NCBI GenBank assembly: GCA_015698045.1
Contig: BLAL01000236.1
Span: 558,001-622,000, forward strand
DNA from: Rhizophagus clarus
Lineage: Eukaryota; Glomeromycota; Glomeromycetes; Glomerales; Glomeraceae
Direction of reading: 5' to 3'
Length of the DNA stretch: 64,000 nucleotides
Position 1 is the stretch's first letter. The number at the start of each line of letters is the position of its first letter. Below the pieces are notes generated by a model, which was not told the DNA's origin, ran no database searches, and saw only the letters and a list, made by a program, of their open reading frames with translations. Positions 1-11,300 of the stretch are shown here, one piece after another. The position numbers and the translations under genes are program-made.

Positions 1-1367
1 CAGAAGCTGCATAAGCAAATAGAGAAGTGAACCAATTGAAACTTTCTAGAGTGATTTGCAGTTTGGATTTATCAGTTATTATTATTATTTAATTTGTAAT
101 TATATTTTTTCAAATTTCTAATCCCTTAAAATCTCTTTTAAAGGTAGACGTTTAGATGAAAGATTTTTTAAAATAGCAGAAATTTATGATAGATTTGGAG
201 TGTCCTAAAAAGAACAAAAGCGAAATTAAAAGAAATAAAGGTTACCGCTATAGTACGAAAAGGTAAGTGGTATAATTAATTTTAATTTTATTCATTGTTA
301 AATTATAAGAAAATTACACTATTTTAATAGATGATACTCGTAAAGGAAAGCAAAAATATATATATAAAGAATAAGAAGGTAAGTCTTATTTTGATATAAC
401 TTGAAAATTAAATTTTAATGTATTTAATTATTATTAAAATTATCATCTTTTATTATTCAATTGAAAAAGAACAGATGCAAAGATATTATTAATCAAGATC
501 AAGAAAGACCTGAAATATCATAAAATATCACAATAAAAAAGAAAGGCAAGAATTATTACAACCAGAAATTTTAAACAATGCAAAGATGATACTGAAAATA
601 TAATAGAATAAAAAACGACCCACAAGGAATGTAAACTTCAAATTTAAGTAAAGTTACTTCATTAAAAAAGAAAAAAAAAGACTTTTTTGATGATAAGGAA
701 GCGAAAAATGACTTGATGGAGGAAAAAGTTAAAGATAACGAAGATCAACGTAATGAATTTTTTATTCAAAAAAAGGAGATATTGTAACCTTTGGAATCAA
801 AAAGTCTAAACGAAAGCTTTGAACAGAGACTAAAGGAATTGCATTAAAAAAATAAGTTGAATGAAAAGATCTGAAAATGATGAAAATAATTTATCTTTAT
901 CATAAATTTTTACAAAAAAATAGATGAAACAGATGGAAAATTTTAACAATACATTAAAAATTTGGTACCAAAATTGTAAAAGAAGAATTAAATAAAATTT
1001 CCAGATAAATAGAAATCATTTTTAAAATACAATTTTTGAAATTTTTTTCCAATAAATTTTTAAAAGAACAGATAAATTAAAACCATATCGGAGAACTACA
1101 GTATCTGGTAAATTTGAAATCCTATTTTAGAATTTAGACCCTGTTTATAGATTATAGCTACCATATTTCTCAAATGGAAGCTCGCGTGTGCAGCAAAAAA
1201 AAATTGCAATAAATAATTTTGTCTTGTCAACAATTAAAAATCTATTTTTAGAAGCGGGTCAGATGACAGATCTAAAACAGTGTAACAGTAGTGTAATGTT
1301 ATTTAGTTTATAATTAGGAAACGGCAAATTATTTGTCGTTGTTTATACTGTACAAAAAATAAACAAT
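1..1367. other. decayed or intergenic sequence left of the Harbinger element
   Basis: I see no intact gene here. Short Lys/Glu-rich stretches (for example around 690-850, plus strand) and several GTAAG-like donors (near 264 and 378) with TTAG/ATAG acceptors suggest the remains of a spliced gene, but stops are frequent in every frame. Nothing recognisable at family level. Confidence 0.4.
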
Positions 1368-1550
1368 AGGCCTGTTCAATTCTGATTGATCAGATTTTTG
1401 ATCGGGTTTTGAGTTAATGATTATTGGATAATGAAATTGTGCAACTTGATCAGTGACCCAATTTTGCTGACCTACAAAAAAGTAGAATTTTTTGATCACT
1501 CTTATTATAAGAGAAAAAGATGCGCTTTCTTAAGAAACTAAAAAAAAATC

Positions 1551-2652
1551 ATGAACCAAATACAAGTTAATAAAAAAACTTCTACTGTTGAACGTGCTAA
1601 TACAAACTTTTATAAACCTTCAAAAAAAAAAATAGCGACGCATCTAACAACAACTTCACGCACAAATTTGCCAAGGTCAGTTCTCGCAGAACAGCAAGTT
1701 CAGCAACAAATTCTTCCTCCTGTCCTTTCTCAACAAGACGCTTTTCTTCAACATACTCATCCTCAACAGCATGTTCTTACTCAGCAGCAGTATGATCCTC
1801 AGCTGTATAATTTACCTCTTACTTCACCTCAGCAGCAAAATCCAAATTTCAATTAACTTGAAATAGAACAAGTAAGTATATAATTATGGATTTTGAGTTA
1901 CCGTTTAAAAGGTTTAAAAATTATTTAATTTAGGTTGGAAGGGATGAAGCAGAAGAGGATGGTGATTGTGATCAATATCAAGATCCTTCTGATGAAAAAT
2001 CTGGAAGTAAGTGGGGAGATGACGAGATTAAGGTTTTACTTGACTATATCCAAGAAAATTTTTTGGCTTGGTCAAAAGGAAATAAAACAAAATTTTATAA
2101 TGATATGATGAAGAATGTTTTATTTAACAAAGAGGCAAATGCAATTAAAAGTAAATATTTAAATCTTTGTATTTTTTTTTAATTCACGCTACATTATTAA
2201 TATTTTTTAATAATTTATATTTATTTAGGTAAACTTGCTCGATTAATAAAGATGTATGAATCAATTAAGAAACATAACAATCAAACTGGTAATGAAAGAA
2301 AAGACTGGTGTTGGTATGATAAAATGGACATGATCTTTGGGGTACGTGAAAACATAACTCCTTCTTTTCTGGCAAATAAAGAAACAGGTACTTTAATTGA
2401 AGAAGAAATAGTTGAAATCAAAGACGAAAATAAAAAACAGAAACATAAATCTAAAAATAATGTTGAAGTCATAGCTATGGCAATAGCTGAAATGAGTTAA
2501 ACACGAGAAAGAATTTGGGAAAAAAAATGATATTAGAAAAAGAACGATTGGAAGTTGAAAAGGAAAGGTGGGCATATGAGAGAGAAAGATCAAAAATGGA
2601 ATTTGAATTAAGGATGAAAGAATTAGAATTGAGATTACAAAAAAAAGATTAA
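1551..2652 (+). pseudogene. Harbinger Myb/SANT-like DNA-binding protein gene, decayed
   Basis: Three exons can be read: 1551-1871, 1934 to about 2151, and from about 2230. The donor at 1872 is GTAAGT, and the second acceptor gives the reading NAIKSKLARLIKMYE. Exon 1 is Gln-rich. Exon 2 begins acidic and then shows the SANT-like region (KWGDDEIKVLLDYIQENF, then KFYNDMMKNVLFNKEANAIK). Exon 3 ends in a charged Glu/Arg/Lys coiled-coil segment up to 2652. Harbinger elements use such a protein to bring the transposase to the ends. In-frame TAA codons lie at 1854 and 2498, both where CAA would fit, and an A-run near 2520 appears one base short, shifting the frame. Family assignment rests on the SANT-like motif and the neighbouring transposase. 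Confidence 0.75.
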
Positions 2653-2880
2653 TTTTGTACTCTAGTCTTTAATTTTGATGTATTTTTTTTGATTGAATTT
2701 AATAAAAACATTGAACTTTATTAAAACAATTGGGTTATTATTTGATTTCTTTTTAATTCTCCTGCCCTTTTTAAAGAATTTTCATTTAAATTACAAATAT
2801 TATTATTTTCTTCACTATTGCTTTTATTATCACTATCACTATTACTATCATCATTTTCATCCAATTCATCCCAACTATCA

Positions 2881-3906
2881 TTATTTATTTCTAAAAAATT
2901 GTACAGTTGATATTTTTCTAACATTTAATTCTTTTAAGCTACTGAATCTATTTTTAAACTTACCAAATGCATTTTCAACCACTACACAATGTGATGAATG
3001 AGTAATATTAAATTGTGTTTCTAAATTATTTACAGGATTATTAAACGGCTTAATGTGGAAGGTAGATAATGGGTATGCAGAGTCTCCAAGCAAATAATCC
3101 CACCCTTTTATTAATGTAGAAACATTTTGATAAAAAAAAGAATTTCGATATACTTTTGCATCATGAACTGACCCTGGCCATCCTATTTCATAATTAATAA
3201 AAACGCCACGATGATCAACAATACCCTGACATTGAATTGAATACTTTTTTTTACGATTCCAATATATTTCAGGTTGTTTTAATGAAGCAGTTCCCAATAT
3301 TATATATGTACCATCTATAGCTCCAATAACGTTATTAAACCCACCAATATTATTAAATCCTAAATGAACCATCCTTTTTAATTCACCTGTTGGCCATTTG
3401 ACTAATTCATTTTTTAATGAAAGAATAGCAATCATAACTCTTTTACAACATAAATATACAGTACCTTCCAAAATATCATATCTTGAGCATATACCAAAAA
3501 TTTCATTTTTTGAACCTACTCTTCGTAAGAAGATAGCTAGTTATAATTCAACCGGAGCTTGTTGTCTATTACTGGTTGGCTGAAAAATTGGATGAGGTTG
3601 AATTTTTAATAAAAAATTTTGAAAACTTTGTGAATCCATCCTCATTATTTTTTTAAATCTTGTATCATCATATTTAGGAACAATTAAATACCACCATGCT
3701 TGAGATTTAGCAACATTATAAACACGAGATTCCAAATAACGAGAATCTAGTAAAGTACATAAACCAAGAAAAACCACTTCTTCATCTTCTTCAGCTTATA
3801 GTTGTTCTTCAGATACATCTTCATCATCATCAGAATCCTCAAAAACTTGACTGGATTTAATAAAAAGTGTTAGCAATAAATTTTCAATATTTTGCTGATA
3901 TGCCAT
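2881..3906 (-). pseudogene. HARBI1-like DDE transposase, two premature stops
   Basis: The frame starts at ATG 3906 (MAYQQNIENLLL) and stays in one frame to 2881. Catalytic signatures of DDE_Tnp_4 are visible: the first Asp in AIDGTYI, the second in LLGDSAYPL, and the Glu in VENAFGKFKNRF. Between them lies the family-typical GWPGSVHDAKVYRNS. About 340 codons is normal for HARBI1-type proteins. Two in-frame TAA codons (about 3797 and 3541) interrupt it, each in a context where Gln (CAA) is plausible. There is no frameshift. The gene converges with the Myb-like gene of the same element. Confidence 0.88.
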
Positions 3907-4162
3907 TTATATAAACGTGTGAAAAACTTGCAGAGGAGGAGTTTTTTTTTTAGGTAAATTATGGAATAAAATATTTTTTTTGGTATTGTATTAAAATGAA
4001 AAAAAAAAAATTTTTTTGCGTTACTTTGGAGAGAAAATTTTATATAGTGATCTGATCAAAATCAAGATCAATGTACTCAATTCTGATTTTGATCACATGT
4101 TTGGATTGGTTAATGGTTTTTACGATCAAAAATCTGATCAATCAGAATTGAATAGGCCTAAT

Positions 4163-4400
4163 AGCCCTGTTCAATTCTAGACTGGATCAGATTTATCGAA
4201 AATTTAAACCCCAGATTATTGGATACTGATGTAGTTTCGATTTATAAATAAATAACACGTCAACGTGTTTTTGCCCTATAACAAATTATAAATATTACAA
4301 CTAATCTGATCAATCAAAAATTGTGCTCAATTGTAACTACGATCTGATTGGTTATATATTTTTTCGGTCAATCTGATACGGTTAAGAATTGAACAGGGCT
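4163..4400. mobile_element. Harbinger-type MITE abutting the larger element
   Basis: 238 bp with terminal inverted repeats starting AGCCCTGTTCAATTCT, closely resembling the ends of the neighbouring Harbinger element, and no coding capacity. The AAT at 4160-4162 is shared with the larger element, and another AAT follows at 4401-4403. It is probably a non-autonomous relative mobilised by the same transposase family. Confidence 0.85.
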
Positions 4401-4739
4401 AATAACATCGTGCGGCGTAATAACTGGAAAATTCTTCTACCGCTCCTACCAACTCTTCTACCATCCTACACTTTTCTACGAATAATAATTTTTCTTTTAA
4501 AAGTTTTTTGTTTTTACGTACGCTTTTTAATTATAGTTTTAAAGTTGATCAAATAATATTAAACGCTTCGCGGCTTTGGTATTCGGATACTCTGACGGTT
4601 CTCCATTTACAGAAATAAATCTGGAACCTGAAAATCGGCATTTGCATATTGCATAAATAATATTACACAGACAACTATATATACTCCATCAAAGAAGTTT
4701 AACCTTGTTGTTTAAGAATTTCAAGATAGTTATTCAGTA
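4401..4739. other. upstream region of the kinase gene
   Basis: No gene. This 340-bp stretch separates the MITE from the first ATG of the kinase gene and should contain its promoter and 5' leader. The TATA-like motif is listed separately. Confidence 0.5.
4676..4683 (+). promoter_or_regulatory. TATA-like box of the kinase gene
   Basis: TATATATA lies 57 nt before the ATG at 4740. A similar motif sits 53 nt before the ATG of the gene at 62035. Position and sequence fit a TATA box, but AT-rich DNA makes chance matches common. Confidence 0.4.
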
Positions 4740-4875
4740 ATGGCTCAAAGTAATAAAAAAGGTAAAAGCAAATAATATGAACATAGATATTTAATACGAA
4801 TTAAAATTTATTCTAAATTTTTTTAAAACAATTTTGCAACATATAAACTAGCGTCAAGTACTGAGGAAGCTAAAG
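4740..4875 (+). CDS. 5' exons 1 and 2 of the kinase gene
   Basis: Exon 1 (4740-4761) reads MAQSNKK and ends AAAAAAG before GTAAAA. Exon 2 (4852-4875), after an ATAAACTAG acceptor, continues ASSTEEAK with one base left over and is followed by GTAGGT. The start was chosen because it is the first ATG after the TATA-like motif and the only one whose phase carries through to the kinase exon. No targeting signal is visible. Confidence 0.55.
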
Positions 4876-5733
4876 GTAGGTACAGCTTGTAAATTATATG
4901 TTTCTTAATTCTTCAAATTTGTATTTGTATGTAATATTCACATATAATTTTAAACTAACTGCATTCTTAATAATTAATGAACTATCTTAGCTCGTAAGTT
5001 ATATTATCTTATTTGAATAATAATTGTTGTATTACTTCTATTATATTTTATATAACTGAATAATTTATTTAATTATTATCGATATTATAGTTGGTACGTT
5101 TAGTTATTACCATTTATTTTTTTTTTACTATATTCTACATTATACCTAAATAACTAAATTCTTCATTAAAATAATCATTTAATGATCAATAATATTATAG
5201 ATAGTAAGTATTTAATTTTATTCGTACTAGTTTGGTCAGTTGCATTTTTTGATTGGGCTTTATTTATTTTGATTTGTTTGATTTTTTATGCAACACATAA
5301 AATATCTGAGGGACTATTTGACCTTTTGACCCATTAAATTTTTGGGTTTTTTAGGTCGAACGTGTCTTGTCAATAGAATGACTTATTTTACGCATGACCA
5401 AAAAATGTAACCAACTGGAATTAATCTTTACATACAATCAAACTAATGATTTTATTTATTCAAATAATTAGATTGTAAGTTATTGTATATATTTAATTTT
5501 ATATATACTATTATAATATTGCATCTAATTAGTTACACGATTTTAAAATTATTATCAAATTAATTACAGGGTGTAAGTTATTTGATTCAATTATATTTAT
5601 ATAATATTTATATATAATTTAAACTAACTAAATTCTTTATTTAAAAAATTATTTAAATATTTCAGATGGCAAGTTTTTATTTATTTAATTCTATTATATT
5701 TATATAATATTTACATATAATTTAAACTAACTA
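4876..5733 (+). repeat. diverged leading units of the micro-exon/intron array
   Basis: Six intron units with different sequences but the same plan: acceptor AG, exactly 3 nt, then a donor. Micro-exons: CTC 4991, TTG 5091, ATA 5201, ATT 5472, GGT 5570, ATG 5666. Introns are 115, 97, 107, 268, 95 and 93 nt. Branch-site-like CTAAC or CTAAT motifs precede several acceptors. The 268-nt intron (5204-5471) holds extra sequence with weak inverted similarity between about 5232-5252 and 5399-5420, perhaps an old MITE. The last unit already matches the homogeneous repeat found downstream. LINE 1 interrupts it at 5734. Confidence 0.65.
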
Positions 5734-5923
5734 GAAGGGTGAAACTCTTTCCGGTCTCAGACAATACACACTCTGGACGTGGCGACAAGACCACTTTTTG
5801 GTACTAAAAGAGTTCACGACTAATAATAAACTTTTATTTTTTCTTTTATTTTTTGTCTTATAGCATAGGCCCCACCCCACTGAAAGGTTTTACCAAGACT
5901 TATTAAAAGAAAACCAAAGAAAA

Positions 5924-8317
5924 ATGGACTTTGAGTCCGCCTTTATAGGCAACGAAGAAAATTTTAAAGAAGCTTTTGCGAACAACACCAACATATCTAA
6001 CTTTATTTCAAAGATAAAAAACTTTATTTATTATAGTGATATTGAAACGGCTATGAAACTCGGAAACAAAAACTTGGCAGGTGTTCTCTGGCTCGGCCGC
6101 CTTTTGGAGCGTAGAGACACAAACGTGAAAGCCGTTATTTTAGACACCAATACGAAAACGTCAACAAAACAAACCCAGGTGTTACTAACTCTGGTAACAC
6201 CAATCACAATTACGGATGATAACACATCGACTGTTCATTCCCCGGATTTCACCGAAAATCTTTCCTTAACGGGAAACCTGACGGCTGATCATTCCAGTCT
6301 TCACGGAAAAGACAAAGAAACTAACATTCATATTCATAAGGATATTAACGAAGTTAACCCTCCGCCGAAGTCTTTAGAGACTAATACAATATCAATACAG
6401 CCAACGATTGAAACGGCGGAATCCTGCAGAAAACTTCATGGTGGAAAACTGAAGAAGGCTAAAAAACGATCTCCACCGACTGTCCCGACTACTGATGCCA
6501 ATGGTGATGACATAAAGGGACAGTTGCAGGCACTACCCCTTCATCAATCGGCCCATGAAGTAAACATGCCCATTCCTATGAAAGGTATCATCAATATACC
6601 CGCGGTCTTCAACCCCTCGCCTCCAAGCGAGGTCACATCTCCTATGGACTTGGATCTGATAGACTTGAATGCCTCACAATCACATAAGGATGAGAAACCA
6701 AAAACACCCCACTCTTATAGTAACGCCCATGTTAACCCATACATCCAAGACCTTAAATCATTATCAGAGGATATTTTCATGTTTAATTTTTCAACCAATG
6801 GCGCTCATGATCAACTTGCGGATCCCCCTAATAAAGCGGTTCCCAATGATCATCCAATCATAGTCTCCACAGCATTAGATAATCTGAGGATAATCTCAGA
6901 TGACACGCCATTATCAAAACCAAATAAGAATCAACAATCAGATACATTTTTTACGCCGAAACACTCTTTTCTTCCAAATTGTCAACGAGTCTCCGAAGAA
7001 TTTCACAAAAATGACTATGATACCACGACCTTACCAAATGGTAACTGGCATACTATCAAGAAGATTAAAAACCCCAAGGCGGTCCTTGATGCGTTGAAAT
7101 CTTCTACAACCTGGAGCTCGAATAATACGTCCATGCATGCTAAAATTGAGGAGGACACGCCTATCACATACGATGCTTACGTTAAACTTTCCGATATTGA
7201 AGAATATTTTGCAGTGGAGAACAAAGTTGCATATGTAGAACTGCTGACCCGAGATTTCAGAGGCTTTTTGGGCAATGAAATAAATAAAGAAGATAATGAA
7301 ATTATAATCAAGAACTCATCTTACAAAGGAATGCTCCATATGGTCAGACTATTCAACCATAAATGTCGTTCACACCCGTTCCTTAAGATGCATCAAAAGA
7401 CCTATTTCCTTGTCGATGGCATGCGAGTGTTCTCGAAGGAATTTAAAATTTTGAATGTCCCAAAACATCTTTCCAGTGACACTATAGAATAAGCAGTTAC
7501 GAAATTATTGGGCTCACGTCAATTTTTTATAAAGAAATTGGGTTTGAAACCTTCAAAGAACAACCCGGATACTATCACAGTTTTTATTACCGTTAAGGAT
7601 TTGGATAAATGCAAACAATTGAAAGATATATGGTCTATTGAAATAGATCGAATTCTGTACTGATTTGCCCCAGCTCATGCCAAAGACGATGATATTATTT
7701 CAAGAAAGAAATACAGTGGAGAATTCGTTGGTTTTGACGATCAAACCACGCCAGCAGCGGTACAAGAAGCGTACATGGCACAGAATTCCTGCCACGTATT
7801 TAGGCAGTCAGACGATAAATTCATAATAGAATTCTCCACGGAATGTGACCTATTTAACGCATGTGCAATGACCATGCATTTTAACAATTACCGAATTACA
7901 GGTTCGTCGCGTGATTACAATATCAATTGGTCAACACGAAATAAGAAATTAGCCAAGATTCCAACTATTAGACCTCCTCCTCCGGTTAAGCTGGTCTCAA
8001 TTACTTACCAAGAAGATAGTCATCACATAAAGATCAAACAGGAGGAACATCACAAATTTTCTCACAATCCTCACAAACATAATTTGAAAAACAAGCAGTG
8101 CCTTTCTTCAAAGCCTACCAACCCAAAACTGCTAAACAAACGAACCCCGCACTTCACGGGAGCAAATACAGTTGCATTAGGTAAGCGTATCAACAGCGCG
8201 CTCGTTACTAATCTGCCAACTATGGATATTTCTGATATTTCTGACACTTCTTCCTCCTCTAACTCTTTAACAAACCATAAAGATGGGATCGTTGAAGGGT
8301 TGGCGAGTTTGTGCTAA
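5924..8317 (+). pseudogene. LINE 1 ORF1 protein, two in-frame stops
   Basis: About 797 codons in one frame from ATG 5924 to 8317, interrupted by TAA at 7490 and TGA at 7661. The N-terminal half is low-complexity and Thr/Pro/Ser-rich. The C-terminal half has an RRM-like stretch beginning FKILNVPKHLSSDTIE that crosses the first stop. ORF1 proteins of this kind bind the element RNA and act as chaperones in the ribonucleoprotein. I see no CCHC zinc knuckle, unlike LINE 2 ORF1. The RRM-like call is by eye and tentative. Confidence 0.7.
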
Positions 8318-8364
8318 TAGCACACCCTCCCCAACCAACTTGACTTTCCGGGAACCCTGTCTCA

Positions 8365-11300
8365 TTGAAAACGGAACCATCGGATCAAGGTCGGAATCTG
8401 GACTCTCTGGTTCTACAAGACAACAACACGACCGCACTTATTTCCCCTTCGCTTAATCGAGAAATAGATACTTTTTTACATAGAGCAAGAATAATATTTA
8501 ATAATAATAATTTAGATTGTATGGATCATAGCATTAATTTTATTAATTTAAAGTTTGGTTTCCACAATATTAATGGGCTAGTATCTCAACCCAGTAAATT
8601 GGCTGACTTATTAGAATGGTGTCATACCAATAGTTTTGATTTTATGGGGCTCGCAAAAACCAATTCAAATTGCATCAATTTACAACACTTTATCAAGGAT
8701 ACTTATGATGATTGTTCGTATGATTTAGCAGGATCTCCGAAAAGCACTACAAAAACTAAAGGATCAGGAGTGGCTCTACTGATCCATTCAAAATGGCGAA
8801 AATTTCATTTTGACACGAAAATTTTTTCACCTTTTCTTATGGTCAGCAAATTTAGGACAAAACACCGTCAATTATGGATTTGGGTTTATTACCTTCCTCC
8901 TACAGATCAACAGACGCTACAAATATTCAAACAAATCATGAATAATACTACGTCAGATCCACATATCATTCACATATGGATGGGAGACACAAACTGACAT
9001 TTCGATCACCGTTTAGATGTCCACCCGTCCACATCAGATAAAAAAGAAGATATACCTTTATGTTTTCATCATCTTAATTTAATTGATTCTTTTAGATTTT
9101 TGAACCCTGAGGCAAAGGAATTTTTTTGGCACCAACGATCACAAGACGATGCTCTCAGGATTGATACACGCATTGATCATATCTGGATACAACATCACAT
9201 AACTCCGTCTCTTAGGTTTGCTCATCATTACGATGGACACACCCTGACAGAAAGTGATCATGATATTGTCGCAATTAAACTATACTTACCCGATATTTTT
9301 CCCATAGCATATAAGCACACGCAGCCAATAACCCCTCATGATCCAAATTTTAGGGAATTATCGATTAAAACGGAAAATATCACATCAGAGCATTGGACTC
9401 TTTTTGAAGCTCATATTTTGGACTCCGCACATCGATTTGCACAACTTATTAACGCGCTCCACAATATTTCGAATACATCAGACCCAACAGACCACCTACA
9501 AAGAGATATGGATATTATTAACCACTGTTGGGCGGACATAAAAGACATTCTCATGTCAGCGGCAGCGTACACCTTACCCTTAAGGAAGAGGAACACAACT
9601 CACCCAAGATTGAAGCTGAAGGATAAACCAGCTGATATAAATAAATTGGATAGACATACTGCTAAACTATCTGTTTTCATTTATGAAACTCACCAATATC
9701 AAGTTACCACCCCTCATGACCTGGCGGCCTTTTCCCGACTCAAAGACAGATGGGAATCTCAGATTTCATTATTTAACAAGGATTATGCTGATGATCAGAA
9801 TCTTCAATTTGACATTTCTTTCCTTCCGGATTCTCCGGGCTGGCTCGATCAACTCAAACAGGTCGTTAGCAAAAGAAAAAAGGCAGAACAGAAAGCTTTT
9901 AATTCTTATCAATTCAACAAAATCACGGCGGCTGTTAAAGCTCGATTTGCAATCATTCAATCTGATCAGACCAGATGGATATCCTCATCCTTAGATCGAC
10001 ACAAACCAAACGTCTCAATTGACCGACTTATGGTCACATCGGAGGATGGGCTCCAGGAGCTTTTACTGCACCCAGACGAGGTCAGACAAGCCGCCACGAA
10101 TGCATATGCTTCTTAGTTTAGAAAACAAAACTCCCAGATTGACTCGCTCGATGCTCACCCTATATGGAAAAATGCTTATGAACCACTATTAAAAGCCGAT
10201 GAGCCCATTTATGAGTCAATAGAGAACAATTTTACTCTACCATTTTGGAACACAATATTGCAGGATATTAATAAAAACTCTGCTCCTGGCACTTCGGGCA
10301 TCACTTATCAGTTAATGTGTCACCTCCCCCCTACTTTTGTAGAAGTTATTCTAGCACTTTATCGAACTATTTTCTTAACTGGATTAGTCCCTGCGGATTG
10401 GAAATTTTCAACTATTTTCCCGATTCCTAAGCCAGAAAAATTTGAATACAATATGGCCAATGTCAGACCAATCGCTCTCTTGGAAGTAGTTAGGAAAATC
10501 TTTACCAAGTTCATCAGCACGCAACTCTCTGATATTTTACAGGACCACAATGTTCTTTACAATGCTAATTATTGTGGACTGAAAGGTGAATCCACAGCGT
10601 CACCCATTAGATTAATTAACAACCTCATAGAAGACGCCAAAGAAAACTCTAAGGAACTCTGGATTGTTCTTCAGGATATTTCTAAAGCCTTTGATTCTAT
10701 CAGTTTGGATTTTTTAGATCTTGCCTTAAAACGAATCAGTCTACCCAGTCACATGGTGAACTGTATCGTTAACCTCTTTAAGGGCAGAACTGTTCAAGTC
10801 GCAACAGCCTTTGGACCGTCACCCTCTTTTCAAGCTGAGGATGGTATCGATCAAGGGGATAGTTTATCACCCCTACTTTGGAGAATATATTATGATCCTC
10901 TACTAGCCACAATTACAGCTCTACCGAAAAAAGGCTATAATATGGAATGCGTCTGGCCACATAACCTGTGGGACCCCGATACATAAAAAACTTTTTCACA
11001 TAGAATCGCAGCATCGGCTTATATGGATGATACTGCATGGATCGATTGTACTCGGAACCAAATCCAACATACACTGGACATGGCGCGAAGCTTTTATGAA
11101 TTGGTTGATATTAATATTAATCATAAGAAATGTGAATTGATCGTCATCAATCCTTCATTACCTAGACCTTTCCTCTCAGTTTCTTTAGGGACTCATGAAC
11201 AGGACACTATTCACCCAATCCAAACTGAAGCTCGGTACCTTGGTGTTTGGATTTCCCCAAAAAACACCCGATCCCTCACCAAACAATGCTTAAGACGCAC

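Larger units (their letters stand above)
1368..4159. mobile_element. PIF/Harbinger DNA transposon with two divergent-function genes
   Basis: A 2.8-kb element with terminal inverted repeats: the left end starts AGGCCTGTTCAATTC and the right end is its near-exact inverse for about 37 bp, rich in TGATCAGAT. Flanking AAT at 1365-1367 and 4160-4162 is a 3-bp target duplication, as expected for this superfamily. It carries a Myb/SANT-like protein on the plus strand and a HARBI1-like DDE transposase on the minus strand, converging, which is the standard two-gene layout. Both genes hold premature stops, so it is unlikely to be autonomous now, but the ends are well preserved. Confidence 0.9.

Noticed and set aside
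2693-3001. Tyr/His/Phe-rich ORF on the plus strand
   Set aside because: It lies opposite the HARBI1-like transposase end and acidic repeat, with low-complexity composition.
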